In this document: piece after piece, positions 28,021 through 38,254 of the stretch
Numbering within the stretch: position 1 is the stretch's first letter
How the letters are laid out: each line of letters begins with the position of its first letter
Assembly (NCBI RefSeq): GCF_015244745.1
Contig: NZ_JABCQI010000001.1
Span: forward strand, 1-64,000
Direction of reading: 5' to 3'
Length of the DNA: 64,000 nucleotides
From: Gluconobacter cadivus
GTDB lineage: Bacteria > Pseudomonadota > Alphaproteobacteria > Acetobacterales > Acetobacteraceae
Translations under genes and position numbers: made by a program
Notes under the pieces: model-generated
Databases searched by the model: none
Told to the model about the DNA's origin: nothing
The model's input: only the letters and a program-made list of their open reading frames with translations

Positions 28021-28383
28021 TCAGGGCACGAGCCGGTAACGCGCCCGGACCAGCACGTCATTTTCAAGCTGCTGCCGGAGCGCCGACATCTCCTGCGGGG
28101 CAGTCAGAACCGCCACCTCGTGAAAAAACGGACGTCTGCCCGTCACGCGGTCCTGAAAAACCTGCGCCAGAACCATGACCACCGGATCACGACTGCAACA
28201 AAAGCATCCCGTAGCGTGGCGGTTCCTGAAGGGCAACGGTGCCGGAATGGCGGCGACGTCGCCCCACGTTTCCTCAGGCCGTGCCTTACCGATGAACAGC
28301 GCATGATTTTTGCGCTCCTGCGACCACGAACATGGTCCGGACAGGAGGCTCAGGGGGATCAGAGACATGTGGGACACGGTCAT
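28021..28383 (-). CDS. Degenerate CobW-like protein without P-loop
   Basis: The protein has 120 residues from ATG 28383, preceded by GAGG. It follows the first part of a CobW/COG0523 GTPase. The N-terminal strand LIPLSLLSG corresponds to the usual IPVTVLTGFLGAGKTTLL, but the Walker A Gly-Lys-Thr residues are absent. The metal-binding C-x-C-C motif is kept as GCFCCS. The segment up to RARYRL matches the region before the family's VVDA strand, where this protein stops. It therefore could not bind GTP in the normal way. It may be a pseudoenzyme or a remnant; conservation across Gluconobacter would decide. It is divergent from metH and upstream of the TetR gene. Confidence 0.55.
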   Translation of the reverse strand: MTVSHMSLIPLSLLSGPCSWSQERKNHALFIGKARPEETWGDVAAIPAPLPFRNRHATGCFCCSRDPVVMVLAQVFQDRVTGRRPFFHEVAVLTAPQEMSALRQQLENDVLVRARYRLVP

Positions 28384-28516
28384 TCCGTCCTCTGTAGCAG
28401 GCCGGGCGTACCCGGGCAGCCTTTTCATGTTCCGTTTTTCATACCTCCAACTCTTTGCCGCCATGCAGGCGGTTTGCTACACCGTTTCTGCCTCTTACCG
28501 TATATGGAGGCCCTGT

Positions 28517-28540
28517 CCCGATCACGGGTTCCCGAACCCG
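28517..28540 (+). promoter_or_regulatory. Alternative hairpins in the metH leader
   Basis: CCCG-ATCA-CGGG (28517-28528) and the palindrome CGGGTTCCCGAACCCG (28525-28540) share CGGG and cannot form together. A third stem CCGCC-ATGCA-GGCGG lies at 28458-28472. They sit 36 to 118 bases before the metH start. They do not match any riboswitch consensus I know. Confidence 0.3.
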
Positions 28541-28575
28541 CCTCCCGCCCTTTCCAGTTACAGAGCCTTCTGCCC

Positions 28576-31500
28576 ATGTCCTCACGCCCCCATCTGCTTG
28601 ATGCCCTCGCCGATCAGGTCCTGCTCTGTGATGGTGGTATGGGGTCCAGGGTGCAGATGCTGGATCTCGAAGTCGAGCGCGATTACTGGGGGCAGGAAAA
28701 CTGCACGGAAATCCTGAACCTCTCGCGTCCGGAACTCGTGCGTGAAATCCATCGCGGCTATTTCGAAGCCGGGGCGGATATGGTGGAGACGAACACGTTC
28801 GGTGGCTCCATCGTCACGCTGGCGGAGTTCGGACTTCAGGACCGCACGCGCGAAATCAACCGTACGGCTGCGACGCTGGCCCGTGAGGCGGCCGAAACGT
28901 TTTCGGACGGACGGCACCGCTATGTCATGGGTTCCATCGGTCCGGGCACGAAGCTGCCGACGCTGGGCAACATTGCTTATGACGATCTGGAAGCTGGTCT
29001 GATCGAACAGTGCCGTGGCCTGATTGACGGCGGCGTGGACGGATTCCTGATCGAGACATGTCAGGACACGCTTCAGATCAAGGCCGCCGTAAATGCTGCC
29101 AAGATTGCCCGGATCGAACTGGGTTCGGATGCGCCTATCTTCGTGCAGGTCACAGTCGAGACCACCGGCACGCTGCTGGTCGGCCCCGATATCGCTGCGG
29201 CCGCCACGACCGTTCAGGCGCTGGACGTCCCCTCTCTCGGCCTGAACTGCGCGACTGGCCCGCAGGAAATGGGCGAGCATGTGCGCTGGCTGTCAGAAAA
29301 CTGGCCTGGCCTCATTTCCATGCAGCCCAATGCCGGCCTGCCCGAGCTTGTGGACGGCAAGACTGTCTATCCGCTCAGCCCCGAGGAAATGGCCGTTTGG
29401 ATGGAGCGCTTCGTTCAGGAAGACGGGCTAAACCTGATCGGCGGCTGCTGCGGCACATCCACGCCGCATATTCAGGCGCTAGACGGGATGCTGCGTCGCC
29501 TTGGTGGCACGAAGCTGCGCCCTGCCCCGGTCACGCGCAGTACGATCTGGATGCCGTCGGTCTCCAGCCTCTATACGCAAACGCCGCTGCGTCAGGAGAA
29601 CAGCTATTTCTCCATCGGCGAGCGCTGCAATGCCAATGGCTCCAAGAAATGGCGCGAGCTTCAGGAAGCCAATGACTGGGATGGCTGCGTCGCCATCGGG
29701 CGCGAACAGGCCGCCGAGGGTTCCAACGCGCTCGATATCTGCACGGCGTTCGTGGGACGTGATGAAGTCCGCGAAATGAACGAGGTCGTCACGCGCTTCA
29801 CGTCGTCCGTGAATGCGCCGCTGGTGATTGATTCGACCGAAACCCCCGTCATTGAGGCCGCGCTCAAGCTGCATGGCGGCAAGCCGATCATCAACTCGAT
29901 CAATTTCGAAGACGGTGAAGAACAGGCGCATGCCCGCATGAAGCTGGCCCGCAAGTTCGGCGCGGCGATGATTGCGCTCACGATCGACGAAGTCGGTATG
30001 GCGAAGGAGCCGCAGGACAAGCTGCGCATTGCCGAACGTCTGGTCGATTTCGCCTGCACCCAGTACGGGCTGCCGCAGTCTGACCTGATGATCGACCCGC
30101 TGACCTTCACCATCGCGACGGGCGTGGAAGACGACCGCAAGCTCGGGCAGTGGACGCTTGAGGGCATCAAGCTGATCCGCGACAAGTTCCCCGACATCCA
30201 GATCATTCTCGGCCTGTCGAATATTTCCTTCGGCCTGAATCCGGCCGCGCGTGCTGTGCTGAATTCGGTGTTCCTCGACCATGCCGTCAAGGCGGGCATG
30301 ACGGGCGCGATCGTGCATGTCTCCAAGATCCGTCCGCTGCATCTGATCGCGGCTGAAGAGGTCAAGGTCGCAGAAGACCTGATCTTCGACCGTCGCACCG
30401 AAGACTACGATCCGCTCCAGAAGCTGCTGGAACTGTTTGCGGGCCGTAAAGCCGCCGATGCCGTCAAGAAGCGTCGTGCGGAAACCCCTGCGGAACGTCT
30501 GAAAGACCGGATCGTGGATGGTGACCGCAAGGGCATCGAGGACGATCTGGCGGCCGCAATGACAGAAATGCCGCCGCTCGATATCATCAACAATGTTCTG
30601 CTGGACGGCATGAAGGTTGTGGGCGAGCTGTTCGGTTCGGGCAAGATGCAGCTTCCGTTCGTGCTGCAGTCCGCCGAGACGATGAAGACTGCCGTCGCCT
30701 GGCTTGAGCCGCATATGGAGCGCACGGAAGGCCAGCATCGCGGCACGATGGTGCTCGCGACCGTCAAGGGCGACGTCCACGATATCGGTAAAAACCTCGT
30801 GGACATCATCCTGACAAATAACGGCTACCGGGTCATCAATCTGGGCATCAAGGTGCCACTTGCGGACATGATTGCGGCCGTCAAAGAACACAACGCCGAT
30901 GCTCTGGGCATGTCCGGGCTTCTGGTGAAATCCACGGTTATCATGCGCGAAAACCTCGCGGAAATGCACCGTCAGGGTTTTGACCTTCCGGTCATTCTTG
31001 GTGGCGCGGCCCTAACGCGGAACTACGTCGAGGAAGAATGCGCCCGCTCTTATGGCGCGGGTGAGCCGGGGCGTGTGGCCTATGCGCGCGATGCGTTCGA
31101 CGGTCTGGGCCTGATGGACAAGATCGCCAATAACGACCTCGATTCCTATCTGGGCGCGATCCAGACACGCCGCGCCAGCCAGGCGAGCCGAAAGACGGAA
31201 CGCGCGCCAGAAATCGCGGAAACGCGGGGCTTTGGTGAGGTGGATCGCGAGGCCGCAAAGGTCCGGCGCGAGCGTATTTCAGGCTCCGAGTCTGTCATTA
31301 CACCGCCCTTCTGGGGCGCGCGCGTTCTGGAAGCGACGCCGAATGCGGTTCTGCCGTTCCTCAATGAGCGGTCGCTGTATCAGTTTCAGTGGGGCTTTCG
31401 GAAACAGGGCCGCTCGCTCGACGAATTCATGGAATACGCCAAGATCGAGCTCCGCCCCGTTCTCAAGCGCATGCTGGCCCTGAGCGCGGAACAGGACATC

Positions 31501-32082
31501 ATCCGTCCACAGGCGATCTATGGTTACTGGAAAGCAGCGGGAGACGGGAACGATCTCGTGCTGTTCGAAGAAGACGGTAAAACGGAAGCCGCACGCTTCA
31601 CCATGCCCCGCCAGCCCAAGGATGACGGCGAGTGCATCGCCGATTTCGTGCGCGATATCAGCGATGACGTGCGCGATGTGGTCGGGCTTCAGGTGGTCAC
31701 CGTCGGACAGAAAGCATCCGATCTGGCGCGGGTATGGTTCGAGGACAACCGCTATCAGGACTATCTGTATCTGCATGGCCTGTCGGTCGAGATGGCGGAA
31801 GCCATGGCGGAATACACCCACAAGCGCATCCGCGCCGAACTGGGCTTTGCAGGCGATGACAACCGCGACATGGAAAAGCTACTGTCGCAGTCCTATCGCG
31901 GCTCACGCTATTCCTTCGGTTATCCCGCCTGCCCGCGCTTGGAGGATCAGGAGCCGATCCTGAAAATGCTGGATGCCGAACGCATCGGCGTGTCGCTTTC
32001 GGACGGCTATCAGCTGCACCCTGAACAGTCGACATCAGCGCTCGTGATGCTGAATCCGCGTGCGAAATACTTCACCGTCTGA
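28576..32082 (+). CDS. metH: Cobalamin-dependent methionine synthase
   Basis: The protein has 1168 residues from ATG 28576, normal for full-length MetH; the frame is open far upstream over other genes, which is accidental. Domains in order: homocysteine-binding barrel with zinc ligands in GGCCGTST (Cys291, Cys292), pterin-binding barrel (about 340-620), helical cap, cobalamin domain with DVHDIGKN (His735 as cobalt ligand), and activation domain with [13 protein letters not shown] for S-adenosylmethionine. That last motif is the form seen in actinobacterial and cyanobacterial MetH rather than E. coli RPAPGYPACP. It transfers methyl from methyltetrahydrofolate to homocysteine in the cytosol. 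It is followed after 40 bases by purU. Confidence 0.97.
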   Translation: MSSRPHLLDALADQVLLCDGGMGSRVQMLDLEVERDYWGQENCTEILNLSRPELVREIHRGYFEAGADMVETNTFGGSIVTLAEFGLQDRTREINRTAATLAREAAETFSDGRHRYVMGSIGPGTKLPTLGNIAYDDLEAGLIEQCRGLIDGGVDGFLIETCQDTLQIKAAVNAAKIARIELGSDAPIFVQVTVETTGTLLVGPDIAAAATTVQALDVPSLGLNCATGPQEMGEHVRWLSENWPGLISMQPNAGLPELVDGKTVYPLSPEEMAVWMERFVQEDGLNLIGGCCGTSTPHIQALDGMLRRLGGTKLRPAPVTRSTIWMPSVSSLYTQTPLRQENSYFSIGERCNANGSKKWRELQEANDWDGCVAIGREQAAEGSNALDICTAFVGRDEVREMNEVVTRFTSSVNAPLVIDSTETPVIEAALKLHGGKPIINSINFEDGEEQAHARMKLARKFGAAMIALTIDEVGMAKEPQDKLRIAERLVDFACTQYGLPQSDLMIDPLTFTIATGVEDDRKLGQWTLEGIKLIRDKFPDIQIILGLSNISFGLNPAARAVLNSVFLDHAVKAGMTGAIVHVSKIRPLHLIAAEEVKVAEDLIFDRRTEDYDPLQKLLELFAGRKAADAVKKRRAETPAERLKDRIVDGDRKGIEDDLAAAMTEMPPLDIINNVLLDGMKVVGELFGSGKMQLPFVLQSAETMKTAVAWLEPHMERTEGQHRGTMVLATVKGDVHDIGKNLVDIILTNNGYRVINLGIKVPLADMIAAVKEHNADALGMSGLLVKSTVIMRENLAEMHRQGFDLPVILGGAALTRNYVEEECARSYGAGEPGRVAYARDAFDGLGLMDKIANNDLDSYLGAIQTRRASQASRKTERAPEIAETRGFGEVDREAAKVRRERISGSESVITPPFWGARVLEATPNAVLPFLNERSLYQFQWGFRKQGRSLDEFMEYAKIELRPVLKRMLALSAEQDIIRPQAIYGYWKAAGDGNDLVLFEEDGKTEAARFTMPRQPKDDGECIADFVRDISDDVRDVVGLQVVTVGQKASDLARVWFEDNRYQDYLYLHGLSVEMAEAMAEYTHKRIRAELGFAGDDNRDMEKLLSQSYRGSRYSFGYPACPRLEDQEPILKMLDAERIGVSLSDGYQLHPEQSTSALVMLNPRAKYFTV

Positions 32083-32122
32083 GGACGGCAGATTTTTAAA
32101 AAAAGACGAGAAAAGACCTTCC

Positions 32123-33001
32123 ATGACGGCCCCTTCAGTTTCGCAAACGACTTATGTCCTAGCGCTTTCCTGCCCCAATCGTCCCGGTATCGTGGCCGCC
32201 ATCAGCGGGAAGCTGGCGGAACTGGATGCCAACATCACGGAAGCGCAGCAGTTCGATGACCGGGACAGCACGATCTTTTTCATGCGGATCGTCTTCGAGA
32301 TCACGGACGGCTATACCAGCGCCCACCAGCTTCGCGAGGCGCTGGCCGTTCTGGGAAACAGTTTCAGCATGGAGTGGGCCCTGCATGACCGCAGCGTGAA
32401 GCCGAAGGTCCTGCTGATGGTCTCGCGCTTCGATCACTGTCTGGTCGACCTGCTCTATCGCTGGCGCATCGGGGAACTGCCAATCGAGCCCGTTGGCATC
32501 GTGTCGAACCACCCGCGCGACGTGTTCGCGGATCTGGACTTCTACGGCATTCCGTTTCACCACGTCCCCGTCACGAAAGAAACGAAGCCCGCGCAGGAAG
32601 CCCATGTGCTGGAACTGCTGGCATCGAGTGGTGCCGAGCTGGTCATTCTCGCGCGTTACATGCAGGTTCTGTCCAACGAGATGGCCGCCAGCCTGTCCGG
32701 TCGCTGTATCAATATTCACCACTCCTTCCTCCCCGGCTTCAAGGGCGCGCGTCCCTATCATCAGGCCTTTGCCCGCGGCGTGAAGCTGATCGGCGCGACG
32801 GCCCATTATGTCACGCTGGACCTGGATGAGGGGCCGATCATCGAGCAGGATGTGGAGCGCATCTCCCATGCCGACACGCCCGAGGACCTGATCCGCAAAG
32901 GACGCGATATCGAACGCCGCGTTCTAGCACGTGCCGTCCGGTATCACATCGAACGCCGGACCATTATCAACGGTAGCCGTACAGTCGTCTTTGCGACCTG
33001 A
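32123..33001 (+). CDS. purU: Formyltetrahydrofolate deformylase
   Basis: The protein has 292 residues from ATG 32123. An N-terminal ACT domain ([32 protein letters not shown]) precedes a formyltransferase-fold catalytic domain with the family signature [21 protein letters not shown] and [18 protein letters not shown], containing the catalytic Asn/His/Asp. It hydrolyses 10-formyl-THF to THF and formate. Lying directly after metH, it probably balances folate pools with methionine synthesis; E. coli PurU is controlled by methionine and glycine through its ACT domain. Confidence 0.95.
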   Translation: MTAPSVSQTTYVLALSCPNRPGIVAAISGKLAELDANITEAQQFDDRDSTIFFMRIVFEITDGYTSAHQLREALAVLGNSFSMEWALHDRSVKPKVLLMVSRFDHCLVDLLYRWRIGELPIEPVGIVSNHPRDVFADLDFYGIPFHHVPVTKETKPAQEAHVLELLASSGAELVILARYMQVLSNEMAASLSGRCINIHHSFLPGFKGARPYHQAFARGVKLIGATAHYVTLDLDEGPIIEQDVERISHADTPEDLIRKGRDIERRVLARAVRYHIERRTIINGSRTVVFAT

Positions 33002-33101
33002 ACGAGGTTTTTCTTCGACGGGACATATAAATTTCGCACGACACCCGGAATATTCTCTCCTAGGGTCGATCCAGTATTTCACAGTCGGTAGCACTCGTCA
33101 G

Positions 33102-33548
33102 ATGACCGTCCGTAACGCTCTTTTTTCACTTACCCTCCTCACAGCGCTGATCGGACAGACAGCCTGTTCAGGAGACTGGGTTCTCGAAAAAAGACTGACA
33201 CCAGCGGACACACTGAGGGAAACATCGAACCGCACTGTGGTTCCCGGCACGTTCGTCATGACCGTTAAAAGCGTGAACGTTTTCAACAAGATGGTCTTCC
33301 TCAACTCGGAAGATACCTATCTGGACCGCGCCAATGTCGCCGTGCAGATCACGTCAAGCGTGGCCTACAACGCCGACATCCGGTTTGGTGGTGATTTCCG
33401 CAACATGGTGCTGAACAAAAAAATTCTGGTGATCGGATCGGCCATGAAAGTCGGGGCGGATCTGGAACAGGGGATCATCGTCAACACCAAAGGGGACGAG
33501 CGGACCTATATTTTCGTCAGCCGGGCGAGCAATATTTTCTTTGAATAA
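33102..33548 (+). CDS. Putative lipoprotein, unknown function
   Basis: The protein has 148 residues from ATG 33102. A hydrophobic N-terminus ends in IGQTAC-SG, a weak lipobox because Gln sits at the -3 position. The mature part is rich in beta-strand patterns (TFVMTVKSVNVFN, MVFLNSEDTYLDRANVAVQIT, KKILVIGSAMKVG). I do not recognise the family. It sits alone between purU and the D-lactate dehydrogenase. Periplasmic location is inferred from the signal only. Confidence 0.6.
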   Translation: MTVRNALFSLTLLTALIGQTACSGDWVLEKRLTPADTLRETSNRTVVPGTFVMTVKSVNVFNKMVFLNSEDTYLDRANVAVQITSSVAYNADIRFGGDFRNMVLNKKILVIGSAMKVGADLEQGIIVNTKGDERTYIFVSRASNIFFE

Positions 33549-33688
33549 GGCCGCCGCCCTCCAACAGAGCCTGATCTTGCAATTCAGATCCATTTTTAGA
33601 CAGATTATTTCATTCTATATCCCCATATCGGCCTGAAGATATTTCCCAAGCCTGCAATCCGCCCTATGAAGAGCGTCCTTATTTCTTC

Positions 33689-35125
33689 ATGCCGGACCCA
33701 GTCATGACCGTCTCTTCCGCTTCTGCTCAGGACCGCTTACAGGCCGTTCTCAAGGCCCTTCAGCCCCTCATGGAAGAGCAGCAGATCAGCACGGCACCCT
33801 CCGTTCGCGAGGAACACAGCCACGGCGAGGCTATGAATGCCTCCCGCCTGCCCGAGGCGGTGGTCTTCGCGGAAAGCACGCAGGATGTCGCAACAGTTTT
33901 GCGCCATTGTCATGAATGGCGGGTTCCAGTTGTGGCATTCGGAGCGGGCACCTCGGTCGAAGGGCATGTCGTCCCGCCCGAGCAGGCCATCAGCCTCGAC
34001 CTGTCGCGCATGACCGACATCGTGGAACTGAACGCCGAAGATCTGGATTGCCGGGTTCAGGCTGGGATCACGCGCCAGACGCTGAATGTGGAAATCCGCG
34101 ACACCGGCCTGTTCTTTCCGGTCGATCCGGGTGGAGAAGCGACGATCGGCGGCATGTGCGCCACCCGCGCCTCAGGCACAGCCGCCGTGCGTTACGGCAC
34201 AATGAAGGAAAACGTGCTTGGCCTGACGGTTGTGCTCGCGACCGGCGAAATCATCCGCACGGGCGGCCGCGTCCGCAAGTCATCCACCGGCTATGACCTG
34301 ACATCCCTGTTCGTCGGCTCGGAAGGGACACTGGGGATCATCACGGAAGCCCAGCTGCGTCTGCATGGCCGCCCCGAGACCGTATCCGCGGCCATCTGCC
34401 AGTTCGAGAGCCTGCATGACGCCATCCGGACCGCCATGGAAATCATCCAGTGCGGCATTCCCATCACCCGCGTGGAACTGATGGACAGCGTGCAGATGGC
34501 GGCCTCCATCCAGTATTCCGGCCTTACGGAATATCAGCCGCTGACCACGCTGTTCTTCGAATTCACCGGCTCGCCTGCGGCCGTACGCGAACAGGTCGAG
34601 ACGACGGAAGCCATTGCGTCGGGCAATAACGGGCTGGGTTTTGCGTGGGCGGAGAGTGCGGAAGACCGTACCCGTCTGTGGAAGGCGCGGCATGACGCCT
34701 ACTGGGCGGCAAAGGCCATTGTTCCGGGCGCGCGGGTCATTTCCACGGACTGTATCGTGCCTATTTCGCGTCTGGGCGAGCTGATCGAAGGCGTGCATCG
34801 CGACATCGAAGCGTCCGGCCTGCGCGCACCGCTTCTGGGCCATGTGGGGGACGGCAATTTTCATACGCTCATCATTACGGACGACACACCCGAAGGGCAT
34901 GATCGCGCCCTCGACCTGGACCGGAAGATCGTTGCCCGTGCCCTGTCGTTGAACGGTTCATGCAGCGGCGAGCATGGTGTCGGTATGGGCAAGCTGGAAT
35001 TTCTGGAAACCGAGCATGGGGCTGGAAGCCTGAGCGTGATGCGGGCTCTGAAAAACACGATGGACCCGCATCATATCCTCAATCCCGGCAAGCTCCTGCC
35101 TGCAGGCCCGGTTTACACGGGCTGA
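33689..35125 (+). CDS. dld: FAD-linked D-lactate dehydrogenase (cytochrome type)
   Basis: The protein has 478 residues; starts at 33689 and 33704 are both possible. The VAO/PCMH FAD domain is clear (VAFGAGTSVEGHVVP, VDPGGEATIGGMCATRASGTAAVRYG, FVGSEGTLGIITEA). The C-terminal FAD-oxidase domain has GHVGDGNFHTLII, with the metal-binding His pair, and GSCSGEHGVGMGK. This is the LDHD/GlcD type, which oxidises D-lactate or related 2-hydroxy acids and feeds electrons to the respiratory chain. It is followed 56 bases later by mqo. It probably serves with the lactate permease. Glycolate or 2-hydroxyglutarate as substrate cannot be ruled out. Confidence 0.87.
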   Translation: MPDPVMTVSSASAQDRLQAVLKALQPLMEEQQISTAPSVREEHSHGEAMNASRLPEAVVFAESTQDVATVLRHCHEWRVPVVAFGAGTSVEGHVVPPEQAISLDLSRMTDIVELNAEDLDCRVQAGITRQTLNVEIRDTGLFFPVDPGGEATIGGMCATRASGTAAVRYGTMKENVLGLTVVLATGEIIRTGGRVRKSSTGYDLTSLFVGSEGTLGIITEAQLRLHGRPETVSAAICQFESLHDAIRTAMEIIQCGIPITRVELMDSVQMAASIQYSGLTEYQPLTTLFFEFTGSPAAVREQVETTEAIASGNNGLGFAWAESAEDRTRLWKARHDAYWAAKAIVPGARVISTDCIVPISRLGELIEGVHRDIEASGLRAPLLGHVGDGNFHTLIITDDTPEGHDRALDLDRKIVARALSLNGSCSGEHGVGMGKLEFLETEHGAGSLSVMRALKNTMDPHHILNPGKLLPAGPVYTG

Positions 35126-35181
35126 ACTTTCGGGGATCTTTCGCCCTCTTTTCTTTCCAGCCCTTGCCGGATTTCAGCCTC

Positions 35182-36681
35182 ATGCCGTCAGTTTCCAGCC
35201 TCTGCCCCGATGTCGTCCTGATCGGTGCGGGGATCATGAGTTCCACACTTGCGGCCCTGCTGCGCGAGCTCGATCCGTCGCTGTCGATGATGATGTTCGA
35301 GACGCTGGCCGATTGCGGACAGGAAAGTTCCTACGCCTGGAACAATGCCGGGACCGGACATGCCGGGAACTGCGAACTGAATTACACGCCACAGCGCGCG
35401 GATGGCAGCATCGACATCTCCAAGGCGCTGGCAATCAACACGGAATTCGATCTCTCAAGGCAGCTTTGGGCGCATTGGGTTCGCGAAGGCCGCATTGCCA
35501 ATCCGGCAGCTTTCGTGCAGCCCTGCCCCCATATCAGTCTGGTCTGGGGGGCTGAAAACGTCGCTTTTCTCAAGGCCCGTTACGAGGCCATGGTCGCCCA
35601 TCACTGCTTTGCGGATATGGAATACACGTCCGATCCGGCTGTCATCGCCCAATGGGCGCCTCTTGCGATGGCGGGGCGCGATACGTCCCAACCCGTTGCG
35701 GCCACGCGCATTCAAGAGGGCACGGACGTCAATTTCGGCACCCTAACCCACGCGCTGACGGCCTCCCTCAAGTCAGACCGCAACATTGCCATCCACTACA
35801 ATCATCGCGTCACCGGCCTGACACGCACCACGGACGGACGCTGGCGCGTGACGGCCACCGATACCGAGAGCGGCCACACGACCACTGTTCTGACGCGCTT
35901 CGTCTTCATCGGCGCGGGGGGCAATGCGCTGCCACTACTTCAAGCCTCCGGCATTCCCGAGGCAGCACATTATGCCGGCTTCCCCGTCAGCGGCCTGTGG
36001 CTGCGCTGCATGGACCCGTCCGTTACCGCGCAACACCACGCCAAGGTCTACGGCAAGGCCCCTGTCGGTTCGCCGCCCATGTCGGTCCCGCATCTCGATA
36101 CGCGCGTCATCGACGGCAAATCCTGCCTGCTGTTCGGACCTTATGCGGGGTTTTCCACGAAATTCCTCAAAAGCGGTTCATGGACGGATTATTTTCGCTC
36201 TCTAACGCCCCAAAACATCATTCCCGCCCTGACCGCCGGGAAAGACAATCTTGGATTGCTGGACTATCTCGTGCGTCAGGTTCTCCAGACGAACGAGGAC
36301 CGCTTCAAAGCCCTTCAGGATTTCTACCCGACAGCCAGACCCGAGGACTGGACGAAAGTCGTGGCCGGACAGCGCGTGCAGATTATCCGTCCGGACAAGG
36401 GGCTGCACGGAACCCTGCGCTTTGGGACCGAGCTTGTGAAAAGCGCCGACCGCTCCCTTATGGCCATCCTCGGCGCATCGCCCGGAGCGTCCGTTGCCGC
36501 CTCCGTGGCGCTTCAGGTCGTCCAGCACGTCTTTCCCGAACGGCTGACAGAGGCTGACTGGCTGCCCCGCCTGCGTCAGGTGTTTCCGGCCTACGGGATC
36601 GATCTGATCAAAGACGCCCAAGCCTGCGCGACACTCCGGGAAGAGACTGCCCGTGTTCTGAAGATCACGGTAAAAGCGTAA
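35182..36681 (+). CDS. mqo: Malate:quinone oxidoreductase
   Basis: The protein has 499 residues from ATG 35182, usual for Mqo. The N-terminal FAD fold reads DVVLIGAGIMSSTLAALLRELDP and is followed by the signature SYAWNNAGTGHAGNCELNYTPQ. The C-terminal LKSADRSLMAILGASPGASVAASV is also characteristic. It is a membrane-associated flavoprotein oxidising malate to oxaloacetate and reducing ubiquinone; acetic acid bacteria use it in place of, or beside, NAD-malate dehydrogenase. It probably forms an operon with the preceding D-lactate dehydrogenase. Confidence 0.96.
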   Translation: MPSVSSLCPDVVLIGAGIMSSTLAALLRELDPSLSMMMFETLADCGQESSYAWNNAGTGHAGNCELNYTPQRADGSIDISKALAINTEFDLSRQLWAHWVREGRIANPAAFVQPCPHISLVWGAENVAFLKARYEAMVAHHCFADMEYTSDPAVIAQWAPLAMAGRDTSQPVAATRIQEGTDVNFGTLTHALTASLKSDRNIAIHYNHRVTGLTRTTDGRWRVTATDTESGHTTTVLTRFVFIGAGGNALPLLQASGIPEAAHYAGFPVSGLWLRCMDPSVTAQHHAKVYGKAPVGSPPMSVPHLDTRVIDGKSCLLFGPYAGFSTKFLKSGSWTDYFRSLTPQNIIPALTAGKDNLGLLDYLVRQVLQTNEDRFKALQDFYPTARPEDWTKVVAGQRVQIIRPDKGLHGTLRFGTELVKSADRSLMAILGASPGASVAASVALQVVQHVFPERLTEADWLPRLRQVFPAYGIDLIKDAQACATLREETARVLKITVKA

Positions 36682-36714
36682 TAGTCACCTTTTTAGGGCC
36701 GGATTTCGCTCAAC

Positions 36715-36763
36715 GGACGTTACACGTCCATTCGGCTCTGATATGGTATGTGTGATTTTACAC
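36715..36763. promoter_or_regulatory. Two inverted repeats upstream of the DeoR gene
   Basis: GGACGTTACACGTCC (36715-36729) and GTGTGATTTTACAC (36750-36763) are both inverted repeats and both contain TTACAC, 38 bases apart. They are plausible autoregulatory sites for the DeoR protein, 40 bases downstream. Confidence 0.4.
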
Positions 36764-36802
36764 TTGTCTGTTTGCTTTCACGCTCAGGAATCGATTTGAC
36801 AC

Positions 36803-37621
36803 ATGACTGATGGTTCGGGCTCCGTGATCACCACCGCCTCGCCGCAGAGTTCGAAAAGGCGGGATAATTCGGCCCGGCAGAAACAGATCCTCGACGTCCT
36901 TCTCGAAACTGGAAGCGCCACCATCGAAGGTCTGGCGGAGCGTTTCGGGGTCAGTCGCATGACGATCCACCGCGACTCTCATGCCCTCGTACAACAGGGT
37001 CTGATCGACAAGCTGCATGGCAGTATCGTCCTGCGCAACAAGGTTACGACCCAGAAAACGGTCAATTTCCGACGCTCGCGGGCGACAGACCTCAAGGACG
37101 CGATCATCCAGCGGGCCGTCTCCTTGATCCAGCCCGAGCAGGTTCTGGTCCTCGATGACTCCACGACCGTCGCGGCCATGCTGCCGCTGCTGCCTGCTCT
37201 TGCGCCCCTGACGATCATCACCAACGCCGTGGGCGTCATTCAGGCGCTCTCGCCCTACCCCAACCTGAAACTGATCTGCCTTGGCGGCGACTATAATCCG
37301 CCGCGCAATGCGTTTTTCGGGCTGGTTTGCGAACAGGCCGCGCAGTCCCTGCGGGCGAACATGATGTTCCTCTCAACCTCCATTATCCATAACGCCACCG
37401 CGTTCCAGAACGATCAGGATGTGGTCAAGGTCAAGCGGATCATGATGGATATGGCGGACCAGTGTGTTCTGCTGGTGGACAGCACGAAGTTCCGCAAAGG
37501 CGGCCTGCACCGTCTGGCGTCCCTGTCGGAATTCGACCACGTCCTGACAGATTCCCATCTCAAGCCCTCCATCGCGAAGGCTCTGGCGCAGGAAGACGTC
37601 AATCTCGAAATCTGCACCTGA
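36803..37621 (+). CDS. DeoR-family transcriptional regulator
   Basis: The protein has 272 residues. The N-terminal helix-turn-helix (QKQILDVLLETGSATIEGLAERFGVSRMTIHRDSHALVQQG) is followed by the DeoR sensor domain (VLVLDDSTTVAAMLPLL, TIITNAVGVIQAL, LICLGGDYNPPRNAFFG). The second residue group DDSTT replaces the more common D-x-G-T-T of sugar-phosphate binding, so the ligand may differ. No metabolic operon lies directly beside it; mqo and dld are upstream on the same strand and mntR is convergent. Confidence 0.9.
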   Translation: MTDGSGSVITTASPQSSKRRDNSARQKQILDVLLETGSATIEGLAERFGVSRMTIHRDSHALVQQGLIDKLHGSIVLRNKVTTQKTVNFRRSRATDLKDAIIQRAVSLIQPEQVLVLDDSTTVAAMLPLLPALAPLTIITNAVGVIQALSPYPNLKLICLGGDYNPPRNAFFGLVCEQAAQSLRANMMFLSTSIIHNATAFQNDQDVVKVKRIMMDMADQCVLLVDSTKFRKGGLHRLASLSEFDHVLTDSHLKPSIAKALAQEDVNLEICT

Positions 37622-37644
37622 GCGCAGATTTCGGACACGGACTA

Positions 37645-38136
37645 TCAGGCGTCCGGTAAGTTTTGCATGAATTGTTGCAGATTGCCCCGGATTGCCTTTT
37701 CAAAGAGCGTCAGGGTCTCGCTCCCGACGTAATGCTCTACGCCTTCAGAATCTACACGGGCATTTTCCTCACTGACGCCGAGCGCCAGCAGAAATGCCTC
37801 CACGATCCGGTGCCGGTGCCGTGCCTTATCCGCCATCTCCTGCCCCGCAGGCGTCAGAAATACCCCTCTGTAAGGTTTCTGCGTGACGTAACCTTCCGTC
37901 GCGAGACGGGCGAGCATTTTCGCCACTGTAGGCTGCGACACGCCCAGACGCCCGGCGATATCGACCTGCCGGGCTTCCTGCCCTTCCGACAGCAGGTCCG
38001 AAATCAGTTCGACATAGTCTTCCACCAGCACATTGCGCCGCGCCTCACGATTGGCGCGAAAGCCTTCGGAATGGGTTTCGACATCAGGCAGCGTCTCTTT
38101 GGGCGCGGTGTCCTTCAGCCGTTTTTTCCGTTCCAT
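37645..38136 (-). CDS. mntR: Manganese-responsive regulator MntR (DtxR family)
   Basis: The protein has 163 residues. A polar N-terminal extension of about 35 residues precedes the winged helix ([39 protein letters not shown]) and the dimerisation/metal domain ([34 protein letters not shown]), with His/Glu ligands typical of MntR. It lacks the SH3 domain of DtxR/IdeR. It should repress mntH when manganese is plentiful. It is divergent from mntH with a perfect palindrome in between. Confidence 0.9.
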   Translation of the reverse strand: MERKKRLKDTAPKETLPDVETHSEGFRANREARRNVLVEDYVELISDLLSEGQEARQVDIAGRLGVSQPTVAKMLARLATEGYVTQKPYRGVFLTPAGQEMADKARHRHRIVEAFLLALGVSEENARVDSEGVEHYVGSETLTLFEKAIRGNLQQFMQNLPDA

Positions 38137-38254
38137 TCCCGTCCTGTGCCTCTATCCAGAAAACATTATTCACGGCGGAATAAAACATTCCGGACCGCTC
38201 TGCCAGTGCTGGCAATCACGATTTCCAGAGATTCTGTGTTTTTCATGAGGCTCA

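Noticed and set aside
27847-28575. N-terminal extension of the metH frame
   Set aside because: It runs across the TetR and CobW-like genes, while ATG 28576 gives the exact MetH N-terminus.
29479-30969. Minus-strand frame over metH
   Set aside because: Antisense to conserved MetH domains, with no start signal or motif.
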